A stretch of 64,000 nt of DNA from UMGS1696 sp964621755 (GCA_964621755.1 CAZUPI010000009.1:8575-72574); one strand, 5' to 3'. Positions 18,506 to 27,580 are shown, counted from the stretch's first letter. Notes: a model not told the origin generated them from the sequence alone. A program made the numbers and translations.

Positions 18506-18534
18506 TTGATTTTAAAATGGCAATATGGTATGAT
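18506..18534 (+). promoter_or_regulatory. sigma-A promoter for the SLH surface protein
   Basis: TTGATT (18506-18511) and TATGAT (18529-18534) with a 17-base spacer. It is followed by a leader of about 115 bases before the ATG at 18657. Confidence 0.75.
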
Positions 18535-18542
18535 AGTCTCGC

Positions 18543-18626
18543 GGCGGATGAGAGAAAAAATTCAAACCGCCAAAGATAGAAGTATGTGTGTGGGCTGTGT
18601 GTTCCCATCTGGAACAGCTTGCTCAC
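18543..18626 (+). promoter_or_regulatory. structured 5' leader of the SLH protein mRNA
   Basis: Two stem-loops can be drawn: GGCGG (18543-18547) with CCGCC (18567-18571), and a longer one with GTGGGC (18590-18595) and TGTTCC pairing to GGAACA and GCTCAC (18611-18626). The ribosome binding site GGAGG follows downstream and is unpaired. Such leaders stabilise mRNAs of abundant surface proteins in other bacteria; that function here is inference. Confidence 0.45.
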
Positions 18627-18656
18627 GCCGAACAGTTACCAGTACGGAGGAAAAGA

Positions 18657-21539
18657 ATGAACGGTATTAAGAAGTTTATGAGTGCCTCTCTCGCAGCTAT
18701 GATGGTAGCGGGGTGCGGTACGATGACCTTTGCGAAGAACTATGACGACGTCGATGCTGACAATATCGCAAAGACCGAAATCTCTATTTTATCCGACATT
18801 GGAGTTATCAAGGGAACGACTGATAATGAATTCTCACCAGACGACGATGTAACCCGTGAACAGATGGCGGCGCTCCTGTTCCGACTCATGCTCGGACGTG
18901 ATGACGCAGGACGCGTAAATACCACAGACTTTACGGACCTTTACGAACCATATTATAACGGCGCAATTTCATGGGCAAACGCAGCTGGTTATATTATTGG
19001 TACTTCCAAAGTGACATTTGAACCGAAAGGCGGTATCACAAAACAGGATGCCATGACTATGCTTGTTCGTGCGCTCGGTCAGGACAACGACAAGATGAAC
19101 GAAAACTATCCGTGGTCCTATATCAATGCCGCAATTAAGCTCGGCCTTGACCGCGGTCTTGACAACGTTGCTTATGACGAAACCCTCACTCGTGCCGAAA
19201 CCGCTGTTATCCTTTACAATGCTCTGACCGCTGAATATCTCATCGGCAAGACTACTGCAAACGGCAATGTATATTATGAATCCACTTCTATTATTGAAGA
19301 AGTGTTCGGCTACAGCATGACCGAAGCGGTTCTCGTCTCCACAAACGACTACACCACAGATGGCGACACTGTAGTGAAGAACGGCTATGTAACACTTCGC
19401 TGCGTAGATGAGAACGACAAGTCCTTCTATATGACAGTTCCGTATGCAGAAATGAACCTCGATGGTGAAGCAAACGACCACCTTGGCGAAGCGTTCCGCG
19501 TAATCTACAGCAACGAATCCAATAAATATTCGGTTCTTTCCGCAGTTCCGATGACCAATCCGCAGAACTTCGACAGTGTCAAGGTTGACGAAGACCGCGG
19601 TACAGTTGAAATCGGAGAAAACAAGTACACACTCGTTGACGAATATTCCGATGAACTGTCCACAAACAACAACGAGCTTATCCTCTACGCATACGATGAC
19701 GACGGAAAGCTCGAGCAGATTGAAACACTGGATGAACTCATGGACCTTCTCGGCTTCTACCGTATCACGCTCATGAACGATAACGGAAATGAAGTGGCAA
19801 AGCGCGGTCTCATTCGTGTGTTCGAAATGGACATGCTGGAAATTGACAGCGACGGAAAGGTCAATATCGCTGACAATGCGAAGGAAGAGGACCTCAACAT
19901 TATCAACGAAGCAAAAGCAGACGAAGGCGATTACGTTCTCTACTATTACAACGCAAAGACCGCAGAACTTCATATTGCAGAAGTTCTTGACACAGTAACT
20001 GGAACAGTAAAACGCATCACTTCCAGCACAGTCAGAATCGGCGACGACTCCTATGACCTTGGTAATAAGGTTGCAGGCATCACTGCTGAATCCATTCACG
20101 CAAAGCTTGAGCTCGGCACATCTGTGACTGCAGTAATTCATAACGGCGCAGTAGTTGCTATCGCAGAAGGCGTTACCATATCTGATTCCAGCGAATATCT
20201 CGTAGCACTTTCCGACGCATACCGCGTATATGAAAACGGCAGCTTCCGCTATGTCCTGACCGCGTATATCAACGGTGAAGAAAAGAATGTATACGTTTCC
20301 GACGGCAGTGCAGAAGAAGGCAAAGTATACAGATATACCAAATCTGCCGATGTATACAGAGTCATCGCTCCCGCAACTGAAGACGGTATTATTCTTTCCG
20401 GTAAGACGGAATTTATTCAGAGCAACAACGGGCTTGATGAAATTGCCTATATCATCGGATCTGCAAGCAACACCACCATTGAACTCGGCGGCAGAAACTA
20501 CTACAGCATCAGCCGCGGAGATGCAGACAGCATTGCATCCGTAAAGGGTCTTGACAGCGTAAGCTTCGTATGCGATAAGAACACCGTAATCGTAGTGAAC
20601 GATAACGGCACTATCATGCAGAGAAGCGGCGCATATACCTCTACCATTGAAGTAAACGACGGCGCATATGTTGTAGCAGTCTTTGATAACGAAGTTGGTT
20701 CTGTGGAAACTCTCCGTTACCTCTATATCAGCGACGGTGAACTCGGCAACTATGACCTTGACGCTGAATTTGTAAGAATTCTTGCGGCAAATGGACTTGT
20801 ATACGAAGACGGCAAAGCATACGTTGAATATACAGTTTATAACTTCGCAACCGGCGAAATTGAGACCAAACTTTCCAAGTCAGACGCACTTGTTGTCGGC
20901 AATGACTACAGATGCGGTACAGATGACACCATCACAACCGATAAGGCTGACATCGTGATGAACGGTTTTGTAACCGGTTACACTTCTGGCACTGTATCTA
21001 TTGACGGTTCCGCATTTGTATTCGCAGCAGATATGAGTATCATTCGCATCACAAGCGACAACAAGATTGAAACAGTAAAGCTTGCTGACCTTTATATGAA
21101 GAATGTTGAATTTATCGCAGACCGCGGTCAGATTACCCTTATTATTGAGTCTGCTGCACCGGAATTTAAGACATCTGCAACCGAATCAAGAATCACTGTA
21201 ACTCCGGACTTTGACCTTGTAAACTTCAAGGATAACACGCTGTCTCTCACAAGCATTTCCAATGATAACGAAAATGTCAACCTCGCAGGCGCTACAATCG
21301 GATTTGGTGAAGAAAACACCATCGAAGTAACTCTTCCTGAAGCAAACAAACTCGAAGAAGGCGAATACAAGCTCATCTTTAAGATAGGTACCAAGTCCTT
21401 CGACGTAACCTTCACAGTCGAAAAGGTCGAACAGCCCGAACAGCCCGAGCAGCCCGAACAGCCCGAGCAGCCCGAGCAGCCCGAACAGCCTGAACAGCCT
21501 GAACAGCCTGAGAATCCGGACAACAGCGACGAAAACTAA
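18657..21539 (+). CDS. S-layer homology (SLH) domain surface protein
   Basis: 960-residue exported protein. A signal peptide (residues 1-26) is followed by three SLH repeats at about 30-78, 88-140 and 150-195, which anchor proteins to pyruvylated wall polymer. The rest, about 700 residues, is rich in beta strands and aspartate, without a recognised enzyme domain. The C-terminus has nine EQP triplets and an acidic tail. The signal contains VAGC at residues 17-20, a possible lipobox, although cleavage after TFA at about 26 is an alternative. The start is the ATG at 18657 with ACGGAGG upstream, rather than a GTG at 18588. Strong promoter, structured leader and terminator suggest an abundant single-gene transcript, perhaps the main surface protein. 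Confidence 0.85.
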   Translation: MNGIKKFMSASLAAMMVAGCGTMTFAKNYDDVDADNIAKTEISILSDIGVIKGTTDNEFSPDDDVTREQMAALLFRLMLGRDDAGRVNTTDFTDLYEPYYNGAISWANAAGYIIGTSKVTFEPKGGITKQDAMTMLVRALGQDNDKMNENYPWSYINAAIKLGLDRGLDNVAYDETLTRAETAVILYNALTAEYLIGKTTANGNVYYESTSIIEEVFGYSMTEAVLVSTNDYTTDGDTVVKNGYVTLRCVDENDKSFYMTVPYAEMNLDGEANDHLGEAFRVIYSNESNKYSVLSAVPMTNPQNFDSVKVDEDRGTVEIGENKYTLVDEYSDELSTNNNELILYAYDDDGKLEQIETLDELMDLLGFYRITLMNDNGNEVAKRGLIRVFEMDMLEIDSDGKVNIADNAKEEDLNIINEAKADEGDYVLYYYNAKTAELHIAEVLDTVTGTVKRITSSTVRIGDDSYDLGNKVAGITAESIHAKLELGTSVTAVIHNGAVVAIAEGVTISDSSEYLVALSDAYRVYENGSFRYVLTAYINGEEKNVYVSDGSAEEGKVYRYTKSADVYRVIAPATEDGIILSGKTEFIQSNNGLDEIAYIIGSASNTTIELGGRNYYSISRGDADSIASVKGLDSVSFVCDKNTVIVVNDNGTIMQRSGAYTSTIEVNDGAYVVAVFDNEVGSVETLRYLYISDGELGNYDLDAEFVRILAANGLVYEDGKAYVEYTVYNFATGEIETKLSKSDALVVGNDYRCGTDDTITTDKADIVMNGFVTGYTSGTVSIDGSAFVFAADMSIIRITSDNKIETVKLADLYMKNVEFIADRGQITLIIESAAPEFKTSATESRITVTPDFDLVNFKDNTLSLTSISNDNENVNLAGATIGFGEENTIEVTLPEANKLEEGEYKLIFKIGTKSFDVTFTVEKVEQPEQPEQPEQPEQPEQPEQPEQPEQPENPDNSDEN
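21429..21509 (+). repeat. nine tandem 9-bp units coding Glu-Gln-Pro
   Basis: Nine in-frame copies of GAACAGCCC with only third-position variation (GAA/GAG and CCC/CCT), coding a rigid proline-rich spacer near the C-terminus of the SLH protein. The near identity of the units makes copy-number change by slippage likely; each change would keep the frame. Confidence 0.95.
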
Positions 21540-21574
21540 TCCGACGAGAATCTAAAATCATTTTCATCTAATTG

Positions 21575-21609
21575 AAAAAGCTCATTCCATAAACGGAATG
21601 AGCTTTTTT
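21575..21609 (+). terminator. rho-independent terminator of the SLH gene
   Basis: Fourteen-base perfect stem AAAAAGCTCATTCC / GGAATGAGCTTTTT with a six-base loop and trailing T-run, 35 bases after the SLH protein stop. Confidence 0.93.
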
Positions 21610-21675
21610 GTTGATTTTTTTAAAATTTATGATATAATAGATATAATAAAGCTATTAAAATCCAAGGAGATACAC

Positions 21676-22449
21676 ATGACAGACGTGCATGTTCACATGG
21701 AGCGAGGACCGTATACCATCGAATGGATAGCCGAATTTGTCGCTTATGCTAAATCGAACGGAATCAATGAACTGCACCTTCTCGACCACTCATATCTGTT
21801 CCGCGAATTTTTGCCGATGTATAATGGAGTCCGCCAAAAATCCGATTATATAGACAAATGGTTGAGGCGCAAAGCCGGCGTTCATGTGCTCGATGAATAT
21901 TTTCGTCTAATCGAAGCCGCCCGAGCGTGTGACTTTGGGCTCAAAATCAAGTTTGGTATAGAAATTTGCTATCTTCCGGACCACATCCGCCATGTTGAAC
22001 AGCTTATCAAAGATACGCCGCTTGATTTTATCGTAGGCAGCGTTCATTTTATCGACAATTTTGCCTTTGACCATAAACCTGAGCATTGGAACGGCCTGGA
22101 CGTTGACCACTTGTACCGCAGATTTTTCGAAATTTCTGTGGACCTTGCCGAAACCGGCATCTTTAACGGACTTGCCCATCCGGACTCAGTCAAGCTATTC
22201 GGACATACGCCTTCCTTTGCACTTGATACGTATTATGACAGTCTTGCTTTCGCGCTTGCCAAATCGAATATGTATGCCGAGCAGAACAGAGGAATATCCC
22301 GACGCACAAATGCACCCAGTGGGATGAACCATGCACTCTATACTGCTATGAAACGTTATAACGTTCGAATTCAAACTGCATCCGACGCTCATATACCTGA
22401 AGATGTCGGCGCGGGAATAAAATATTTTTATGATAATAATCTAATCTGA
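21676..22449 (+). CDS. PHP-domain phosphoesterase, histidinol-phosphatase-like
   Basis: 257-residue PHP-family metal-dependent phosphoesterase. Metal-binding histidines and aspartates are visible in TDVHVHME (start), LLDHSYLF, GIEICYLPDH, GSVHFID, GLAHPD and TASDAHIPEDVG at the C-terminus. This is the pattern of HisJ-type histidinol phosphatases, but no other histidine genes are nearby, so another phosphorylated substrate is possible. The start is the ATG at 21676, with CAAGGAGA upstream, rather than an ATG at 21598 inside the preceding terminator. It lies just before the rhamnosidase relic. Confidence 0.8.
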   Translation: MTDVHVHMERGPYTIEWIAEFVAYAKSNGINELHLLDHSYLFREFLPMYNGVRQKSDYIDKWLRRKAGVHVLDEYFRLIEAARACDFGLKIKFGIEICYLPDHIRHVEQLIKDTPLDFIVGSVHFIDNFAFDHKPEHWNGLDVDHLYRRFFEISVDLAETGIFNGLAHPDSVKLFGHTPSFALDTYYDSLAFALAKSNMYAEQNRGISRRTNAPSGMNHALYTAMKRYNVRIQTASDAHIPEDVGAGIKYFYDNNLI

Positions 22450-22461
22450 AAGGGAAGAATC

Positions 22462-23758
22462 ATGATTCAAGTAACAGCCATGTACCTGGACGGTGCTAAA
22501 ATCGGAGAAGGAGTCCGTAAATGCACCACAGATACTGACACTCCTGTGTTTTCGTGGGCAGTGAAGTCTGATAAACGGAATGACTGCCAGAAATCCTGCC
22601 GTGTTACCGTATTTGATGATAAGCGCCTTTACTGGGATAGCGGCATCGTCAAAAAATCCGAACAATCCCTAAAGTACGCCGGCGAAAAACTCCCACATGG
22701 CACAAGAATTGATGTCAGCGTGACCGTCACCGGATTCGCTGGAGAAGAATCCCCGGAATACATAACCTCATTTGTCGACGGCGTTCTTGACGAATCGGAA
22801 ATTCACGGCAAATGGATAACCTCCGCTGAGCCAAACAATACCCGTGCCATCTATTTCCGGCGTGATTTTGACTTATCGTCCGATGTTGCATCTGCATGTC
22901 TGTATACCGCCGGATACGGTTATCACATATTACGGTGACTGGGCGGCACCAGCCTATGCATGCATTGGGGACGACGGCGCGGTCAGTTCCGAGACCGAAG
23001 GTATTCTCATGTCGACCGGATACTCTTACTTCAATTGCAAAACACTTGCCAAAATGGCGCGAGCACTCGGAAGGACAGACGATGCTTTCAAATATATCGA
23101 CCTCGCCATCAACGTTGGCAAAGCCTTCCTTGCAAAGTGGTGGCATCCGGAGACCGCCACTGTCGGAAACGGCTCGCAGGCATCACAGGCGTTTGCGCTT
23201 TGGCTCGGTTTGATTCCCTGTGAATACGAACAAAAAGTTGCCGATGTGATGTGCCGCGACCTGCGAGAGGGCAATTATCGCTTTACCACGGGCAACCTTT
23301 GCACGAGATATCTGTTCGATATGCTGGCAAAATTCGGCTATATTGATGACGCATGGAGGCTGATGACGAATGAAACTTACCCATCCTTCGGGTATATGAT
23401 TCAGCACGAGGCAACGACAATTTGGGAGTGCTTCGAGTTCAAAAAGAATCCGGGTATGAATTCGCATAACCATCCGATGTACGGCGCGGCAGGATATTTC
23501 TTCTACGCCTATATCGCTGGAATTATTCCGACTGCGCCTGCCTATGCCAAGGTGCGCATCAAACCGTATTTCCCGACACATCTGGAATCTGCCCATGCAG
23601 TTGTTGATACGGTCAAAGGCGATATTTCCGCTCGCTGGTCCAAACGGTACGGCAAGACTCGTCTGTTTGTGGATATTCCGTTTGGCGTAACTGCAGAAGT
23701 AAACTTTGGCGGCAAAGTAACGGCGGTGGGTTCAGGGTATCACATTTTTGAACAATAA
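22462..23758 (+). pseudogene. alpha-L-rhamnosidase (GH78-like), internal out-of-frame deletion
   Basis: The 5' part codes for the N-terminal beta domains of bacterial alpha-L-rhamnosidases, with TPVFSW, a W-D-S-G-x-V turn and FRRDF ending in YTAGYGYH. At 22921-22937 the frame meets a stop (22936-22938), while the next frame reads VITYYGDWAAP and continues with the C-terminal half of the (alpha/alpha)6 barrel and the final beta domain through 23758. Full-length members are about 750-900 residues, so roughly 350-450 codons including the catalytic acid region are lost. The product cannot be an active glycosidase. AAGGGA precedes the ATG at 22462. Confidence 0.85.
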
Positions 23759-23805
23759 AAAATCAAAAACACCTCCATTATAAATCCTGCCTAACAAGGT
23801 TTAGA

Positions 23806-23838
23806 ACGGGGGAACCTTTCTTTAAAAGGTTCCCCCGT
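23806..23838. terminator. bidirectional hairpin between convergent genes
   Basis: Perfect 14-base stem ACGGGGGAACCTTT / AAAGGTTCCCCCGT separated by a short loop, between the convergent rhamnosidase and glycyl-radical-enzyme relics. It belongs to the CTTTT/AAAAG-core hairpins listed in the findings. Confidence 0.8.
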
Positions 23839-23863
23839 TTGCATCCTCAACAATAAGGACATA

Positions 23864-24900
23864 TTAAAAATTTGTACGGGCGATAATGTTGTCCTGCAAA
23901 TCGCGCGAAAGATGCACAAAATAGTCGCTGTATCCGCCGACACGTACGATAAGATATTCGGCGTCTGATACCGATATTTTGCAGCAAGGTCAAGTACCGC
24001 CAAAGATACTTCATTTGTCTTATCATTCCAGTTTTCATCCGAACCGCAGATACACAGATTCCATGTACGAGTGTCGTGGAATGCCTGCCAGAGCCGTTCC
24101 AACTGAAGAAAGGCTTCCTCCGGGTCGTCCATACGCCAGAAGTCAAGAAAGAACTGGTCAAGCCGTCCAGGGGAATCGATTCCATCGAACGTAAATACCA
24201 TCCAGAAGAACAGCACAGCGGAGCGCATATTATAGGCCGGCTTTCGCGGAATCACCGTATAAGCCTCCGACATCTTGAAATATTCCGCACGTGCTATGGC
24301 ATCTTCGGTCTTACCCGCCATTTCAAGGGATAACACGTGAAGTCTGTCGCCGAGAATGTCGAGTGCATCCATGAAAATTTCGCAGCCTTCGTAAAAATCC
24401 GCTTTATCGGGATTTTTTTTACGGCACTCCGCAATTTTGTTCCGAAGTCCTGTTGTGCCCAGATGAAGGAGAAGGTCATAGTCCGGATTGGAGTGTCCGG
24501 CCCAGCCGCCACCCCAGCAAGCACCTGTTGAGGTAAGTTCTTGCTCATATTTATCTTGATGGCGGTCAATCTGATAATGTGTATCAAATTCGCACACATA
24601 TTCCAATATCTTCTGAAGAGTATCTGCAAATTCCGGATACTTTTTTTGATTATCGCGGAACCCGTTTTCGTTCACAGAAATCCCGCTGCCGAACGTGTAA
24701 TACATAGAGGATGTGGCACAACTCGCCGAAGTATATCCGATAAATTGCCGCTCATCAATTCGCAGGTCACAATATTTCGCAGTTTCGCGAGATGCCATAG
24801 CCATACGAATATTCAGAGGGCGCTTGCGATTTTCATAAAACGCTGCACCATAAGGCTCGATCATCTTCAATTGGTTCATAAGTACCTCCTCAAAGGTCAT
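23864..24900 (-). pseudogene. glycyl radical enzyme (pyruvate formate-lyase family), internal out-of-frame deletion
   Basis: Reading down the minus strand from 24900, the first 310 codons match the N-terminal half of PFL-like enzymes, including WGGGWAGHSNPDYD and RTWNLCICGSDENWND through YQTPN. At 23950-23962 a deletion joins this to the C-terminal glycyl-radical loop, which is read in a different frame as AEYLIVRVGGYSDYF followed by VHLSRDLQDNIIARTNF and a stop at 23864. The original frame continues as unrelated residues to 23791. The lost part (about 350-400 codons) includes the catalytic cysteine region, so no active enzyme can be made. No activating radical SAM enzyme is seen nearby. Confidence 0.85.
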
Positions 24901-24985
24901 ACTTTATTTTCTACATTGTACCAAAAATATTTGTAACAGTCAATAACAAAATGTGATGAGGTCGACTTTTGAAAAACACCATTTA

Positions 24986-25849
24986 TTATAGGTCCGGTTT
25001 CTCATATTTTGGGGACTGGGAGGGGGCAGAGCAGCGGCGGAATTCGGTAGGTGACATCCCGGTAATGCGGCGGAAAACATCCCCAAAGTAACTTGGAGTG
25101 GAGAAACCACACCGCTGAGATATCGCGGAAATGGATTCGTCTGTTGTTCCGAGATATTCTGTTGCTTTTCGAATTCGGAAATCTTGGAGATATGTTGAAA
25201 ATTTTACGCCAAGCGTCTTACTGAAAAGAGAGGACAGGTATGTCGGCGACAAGAGTACCGACTCAGCAGCATCCGCTAATGTGATGCTGTTTTGATAGTT
25301 ATTGTCGATATATTCCAGTACTTTTGCTAATATCGGACCGTGGCTCTCGTACTGATTTTCTGCCGATTTGGCGTATTTGTTGACTTTTATCAGAAATTCA
25401 TACAGATAACACTGCATGAGCGAATAATTCAGTGGGTTCTCCATATCCCGGTCATCCATTGCCGAAATTCGATTGATTAAGTTGGTGAAATACACACGTT
25501 CACTAGCCGGTATAGTGAACTTTCGTCGTTTTAGACCGTCTATGAGTGAAAATTGTTCCACCATGTCCCCAAAACGCGAGAAAAAGTTCTCACTGAAATA
25601 AAAAATCAACCGACTCTGTGGCTTGTTTTCCTTTGATAAAGAACGGTGGATGTCTCCCGGCAAAAGAATAATCAATTCATATGGGTTGATTGTATACATA
25701 TGGTCGTCGACGATATATAGCTTCTGCCCGGAGAGCATGTAATACATCTCGTACACATTGTGATAGTGAAAATAAGGCATAGAAGTGCCATGAGAAATCT
25801 CCATGTTATTAATCATGAAGTCTTTATGAATTTCATAGTAGTATGGCAT
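24986..25849 (-). CDS. AraC-family transcriptional regulator
   Basis: 287-residue regulator: an N-terminal cupin-like sugar-sensing part (HYHNVYEMYYMLSG near residue 27) and a C-terminal pair of helix-turn-helix motifs (about 190-280) with RIRKATEYLG and GFSTPSYFGDVFRRITGMSPTEFR. It is divergent from the solute-binding lipoprotein and lies upstream of, and on the same strand as, the broken glycyl radical enzyme, so it probably controlled this sugar locus. The inducer is unknown. Confidence 0.9.
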   Translation of the reverse strand: MPYYYEIHKDFMINNMEISHGTSMPYFHYHNVYEMYYMLSGQKLYIVDDHMYTINPYELIILLPGDIHRSLSKENKPQSRLIFYFSENFFSRFGDMVEQFSLIDGLKRRKFTIPASERVYFTNLINRISAMDDRDMENPLNYSLMQCYLYEFLIKVNKYAKSAENQYESHGPILAKVLEYIDNNYQNSITLADAAESVLLSPTYLSSLFSKTLGVKFSTYLQDFRIRKATEYLGTTDESISAISQRCGFSTPSYFGDVFRRITGMSPTEFRRCSAPSQSPKYEKPDL

Positions 25850-25907
25850 TGGGTAGCCAACTCCCCCCTTTCGTCGAGCTCACGTAATATTAAAATATCG
25901 AGAATAT

Positions 25908-25956
25908 ATAGATTAAATCGTAAAAATTCAGTAGAAAATCTATCATTAATTATAAT
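25908..25956 (+). promoter_or_regulatory. candidate AraC-controlled promoter of the lipoprotein gene
   Basis: An inverted pair ATAGATT (25908-25914) and AATCTAT (25937-25943) lies just upstream of a TATAAT (25951-25956) with no good -35. This is the usual layout for an activator-dependent promoter and would fit the neighbouring AraC-type regulator. Confidence 0.35.
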
Positions 25957-26025
25957 ATAATTAAGTCATAATTGCAAGGAAAAATATTGCAAGAAAAAAT
26001 AAGATTTTTTAAAGGAGGCTATAAA

Positions 26026-27513
26026 ATGAAAAAACGCTTTTCTGCGTTGTTCATTCTTTTTGCGATGCTGTTGTCCATGGCTGCTTGCTCGTCGGACAAT
26101 AATAACAGTAATCCGGCAAACGACAGTGGGGCGGCTGCTACGGTACAGGGAGAGGCAGCATCTGATGAAGATGTGGAAACCGAAGCGCCGGAACTTGAAG
26201 AGGTGCTTGAACTGCCAGATGGTTTGACTTACGACGGATACGAATTTCGGTTTCTTTCTCGTACAGGATCCAAGGTGAACGAAATCTGGGCAGAGGAGTT
26301 GACCGGAAACGTACTAAATGATGCAGTTTATACCCGTAATATTAAAATTGAGGAAATGTTTGACATCTCGCTGAAAATAATAGAAAGCAGCTCGGACGAC
26401 TACGAGACTGACGCGATTCCAGTGATACAAGCCGGTGACGATGCTTATGATGTGATTCTTCCACACGCCCGCGCTTCGTTCGTATATGCCCAGCGCAATC
26501 TCTGCTTTAACTGGTTTGACATTGAGAACATTGATTTGGACAAGAGCTGGTGGAGTGCGGACGCACGAGAAAATTTTGCGATTAATGGCAAGCTCTATTC
26601 TATGACCGGAGATATTTCTTACGCGACCCTTGGTGCAACCACGGGAATGTTGTTCAATAAGGATCTGTTCGATGATTTCCAGATAGAATATCCTTATGCG
26701 GCCGCGGCGAACGGGACTTGGACATTCGATATGTTTGATACCATAGCTCGAACTATCAGCATCGATGTTAACGGAGATGGAAAGTATGTTCAGGGAGACG
26801 ACCTGTTTGGCTATGGTACAAACCATTGGCTTGGTCCGATTGAAGCGTTGTACATCACTGGGGAACGTGTCATTACCATGACAGACGGTGTGCCGTCATT
26901 GACCGTTTATAGTGAAAAGACTGTCGATGTATATGATAAGTTCATGTCGCTTCTCACATCGAATGCAGGTTGGAATCAGCTTGGCGGCGATGCACACCAG
27001 CGGGCGTTCTGTGAGGGTCTGCTCGCCTTTGTGGACTGTGAAATCTCACACCTGTCAAACGACTATTTCCGTGATGCGGAAATCAATTTCGGTTTGATTC
27101 CGTGGCCTAAGTATGACGAAACTATTGGACGCTACTACTCCTTTGTAGGCGCAGGCAGCACACTTTGGAGTATTCCAATCACCAATCCTGATACTTCCCG
27201 CACCGGTGCAATTCTCGAAGCAATGGCATACTATGGTCAAAAGGAAATCATTCCTGCATACTATGATGTGACACTCCAGAATAAGTATCTCCGCGATGAA
27301 AATTCTGTCGAAATGCTGGACTACATTATGGTTGGACGTACCTTCGACCTTGGCTACTTCAACAACAGCCAGTTTGGCGGCGCTCTTGCGAATGTCGGCT
27401 ATGATTTGGTTCACGACACGACACTTTCTCTAACCGATCTTTATGAAAGAAACAAAAAGTCCGTTGAGAACTTGATTGAAAATTCTTATCAGACGTATCT
27501 CGGAGACGAATGA
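26026..27513 (+). CDS. extracellular solute-binding lipoprotein
   Basis: 495-residue family 1-like solute-binding protein. The signal peptide ends in the lipobox LSMAAC with the lipidated cysteine at residue 21, followed by a low-complexity N/S/A/E linker to about residue 65. The body contains the usual alternating domains, with SYATLGATTGMLFNKDLFDD and TWTFDMFDT typical of carbohydrate-binding members. AAAGGAGG precedes the ATG at 26026. No ABC permease or ATPase gene is next to it, so either it works with a transporter encoded elsewhere or its partners have been lost. Confidence 0.88.
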   Translation: MKKRFSALFILFAMLLSMAACSSDNNNSNPANDSGAAATVQGEAASDEDVETEAPELEEVLELPDGLTYDGYEFRFLSRTGSKVNEIWAEELTGNVLNDAVYTRNIKIEEMFDISLKIIESSSDDYETDAIPVIQAGDDAYDVILPHARASFVYAQRNLCFNWFDIENIDLDKSWWSADARENFAINGKLYSMTGDISYATLGATTGMLFNKDLFDDFQIEYPYAAAANGTWTFDMFDTIARTISIDVNGDGKYVQGDDLFGYGTNHWLGPIEALYITGERVITMTDGVPSLTVYSEKTVDVYDKFMSLLTSNAGWNQLGGDAHQRAFCEGLLAFVDCEISHLSNDYFRDAEINFGLIPWPKYDETIGRYYSFVGAGSTLWSIPITNPDTSRTGAILEAMAYYGQKEIIPAYYDVTLQNKYLRDENSVEMLDYIMVGRTFDLGYFNNSQFGGALANVGYDLVHDTTLSLTDLYERNKKSVENLIENSYQTYLGDE

Positions 27514-27534
27514 ACTGCTTAACCCCAAAATAAG

Positions 27535-27580
27535 TGTGAGGTATTCCTATATTTTGTAGGAATACCTCACATTTATTTTT
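27535..27580. terminator. terminator between the lipoprotein and E1 genes
   Basis: Perfect 15-base stem TGTGAGGTATTCCTA / TAGGAATACCTCACA with a seven-base loop, followed by TTTATTTTTA. It ends the lipoprotein transcript and may also stop the minus-strand dehydrogenase operon. Confidence 0.9.

Noticed and set aside
21128..21523. Minus-strand reading frame rich in cysteine-serine-glycine repeats
   Set aside because: It is the antisense of the EQP repeat of the SLH gene and has no start signals or homology.
21598..21675. Upstream ATG for the PHP phosphoesterase
   Set aside because: It begins within the SLH-gene terminator; a better ribosome binding site serves the ATG at 21676.
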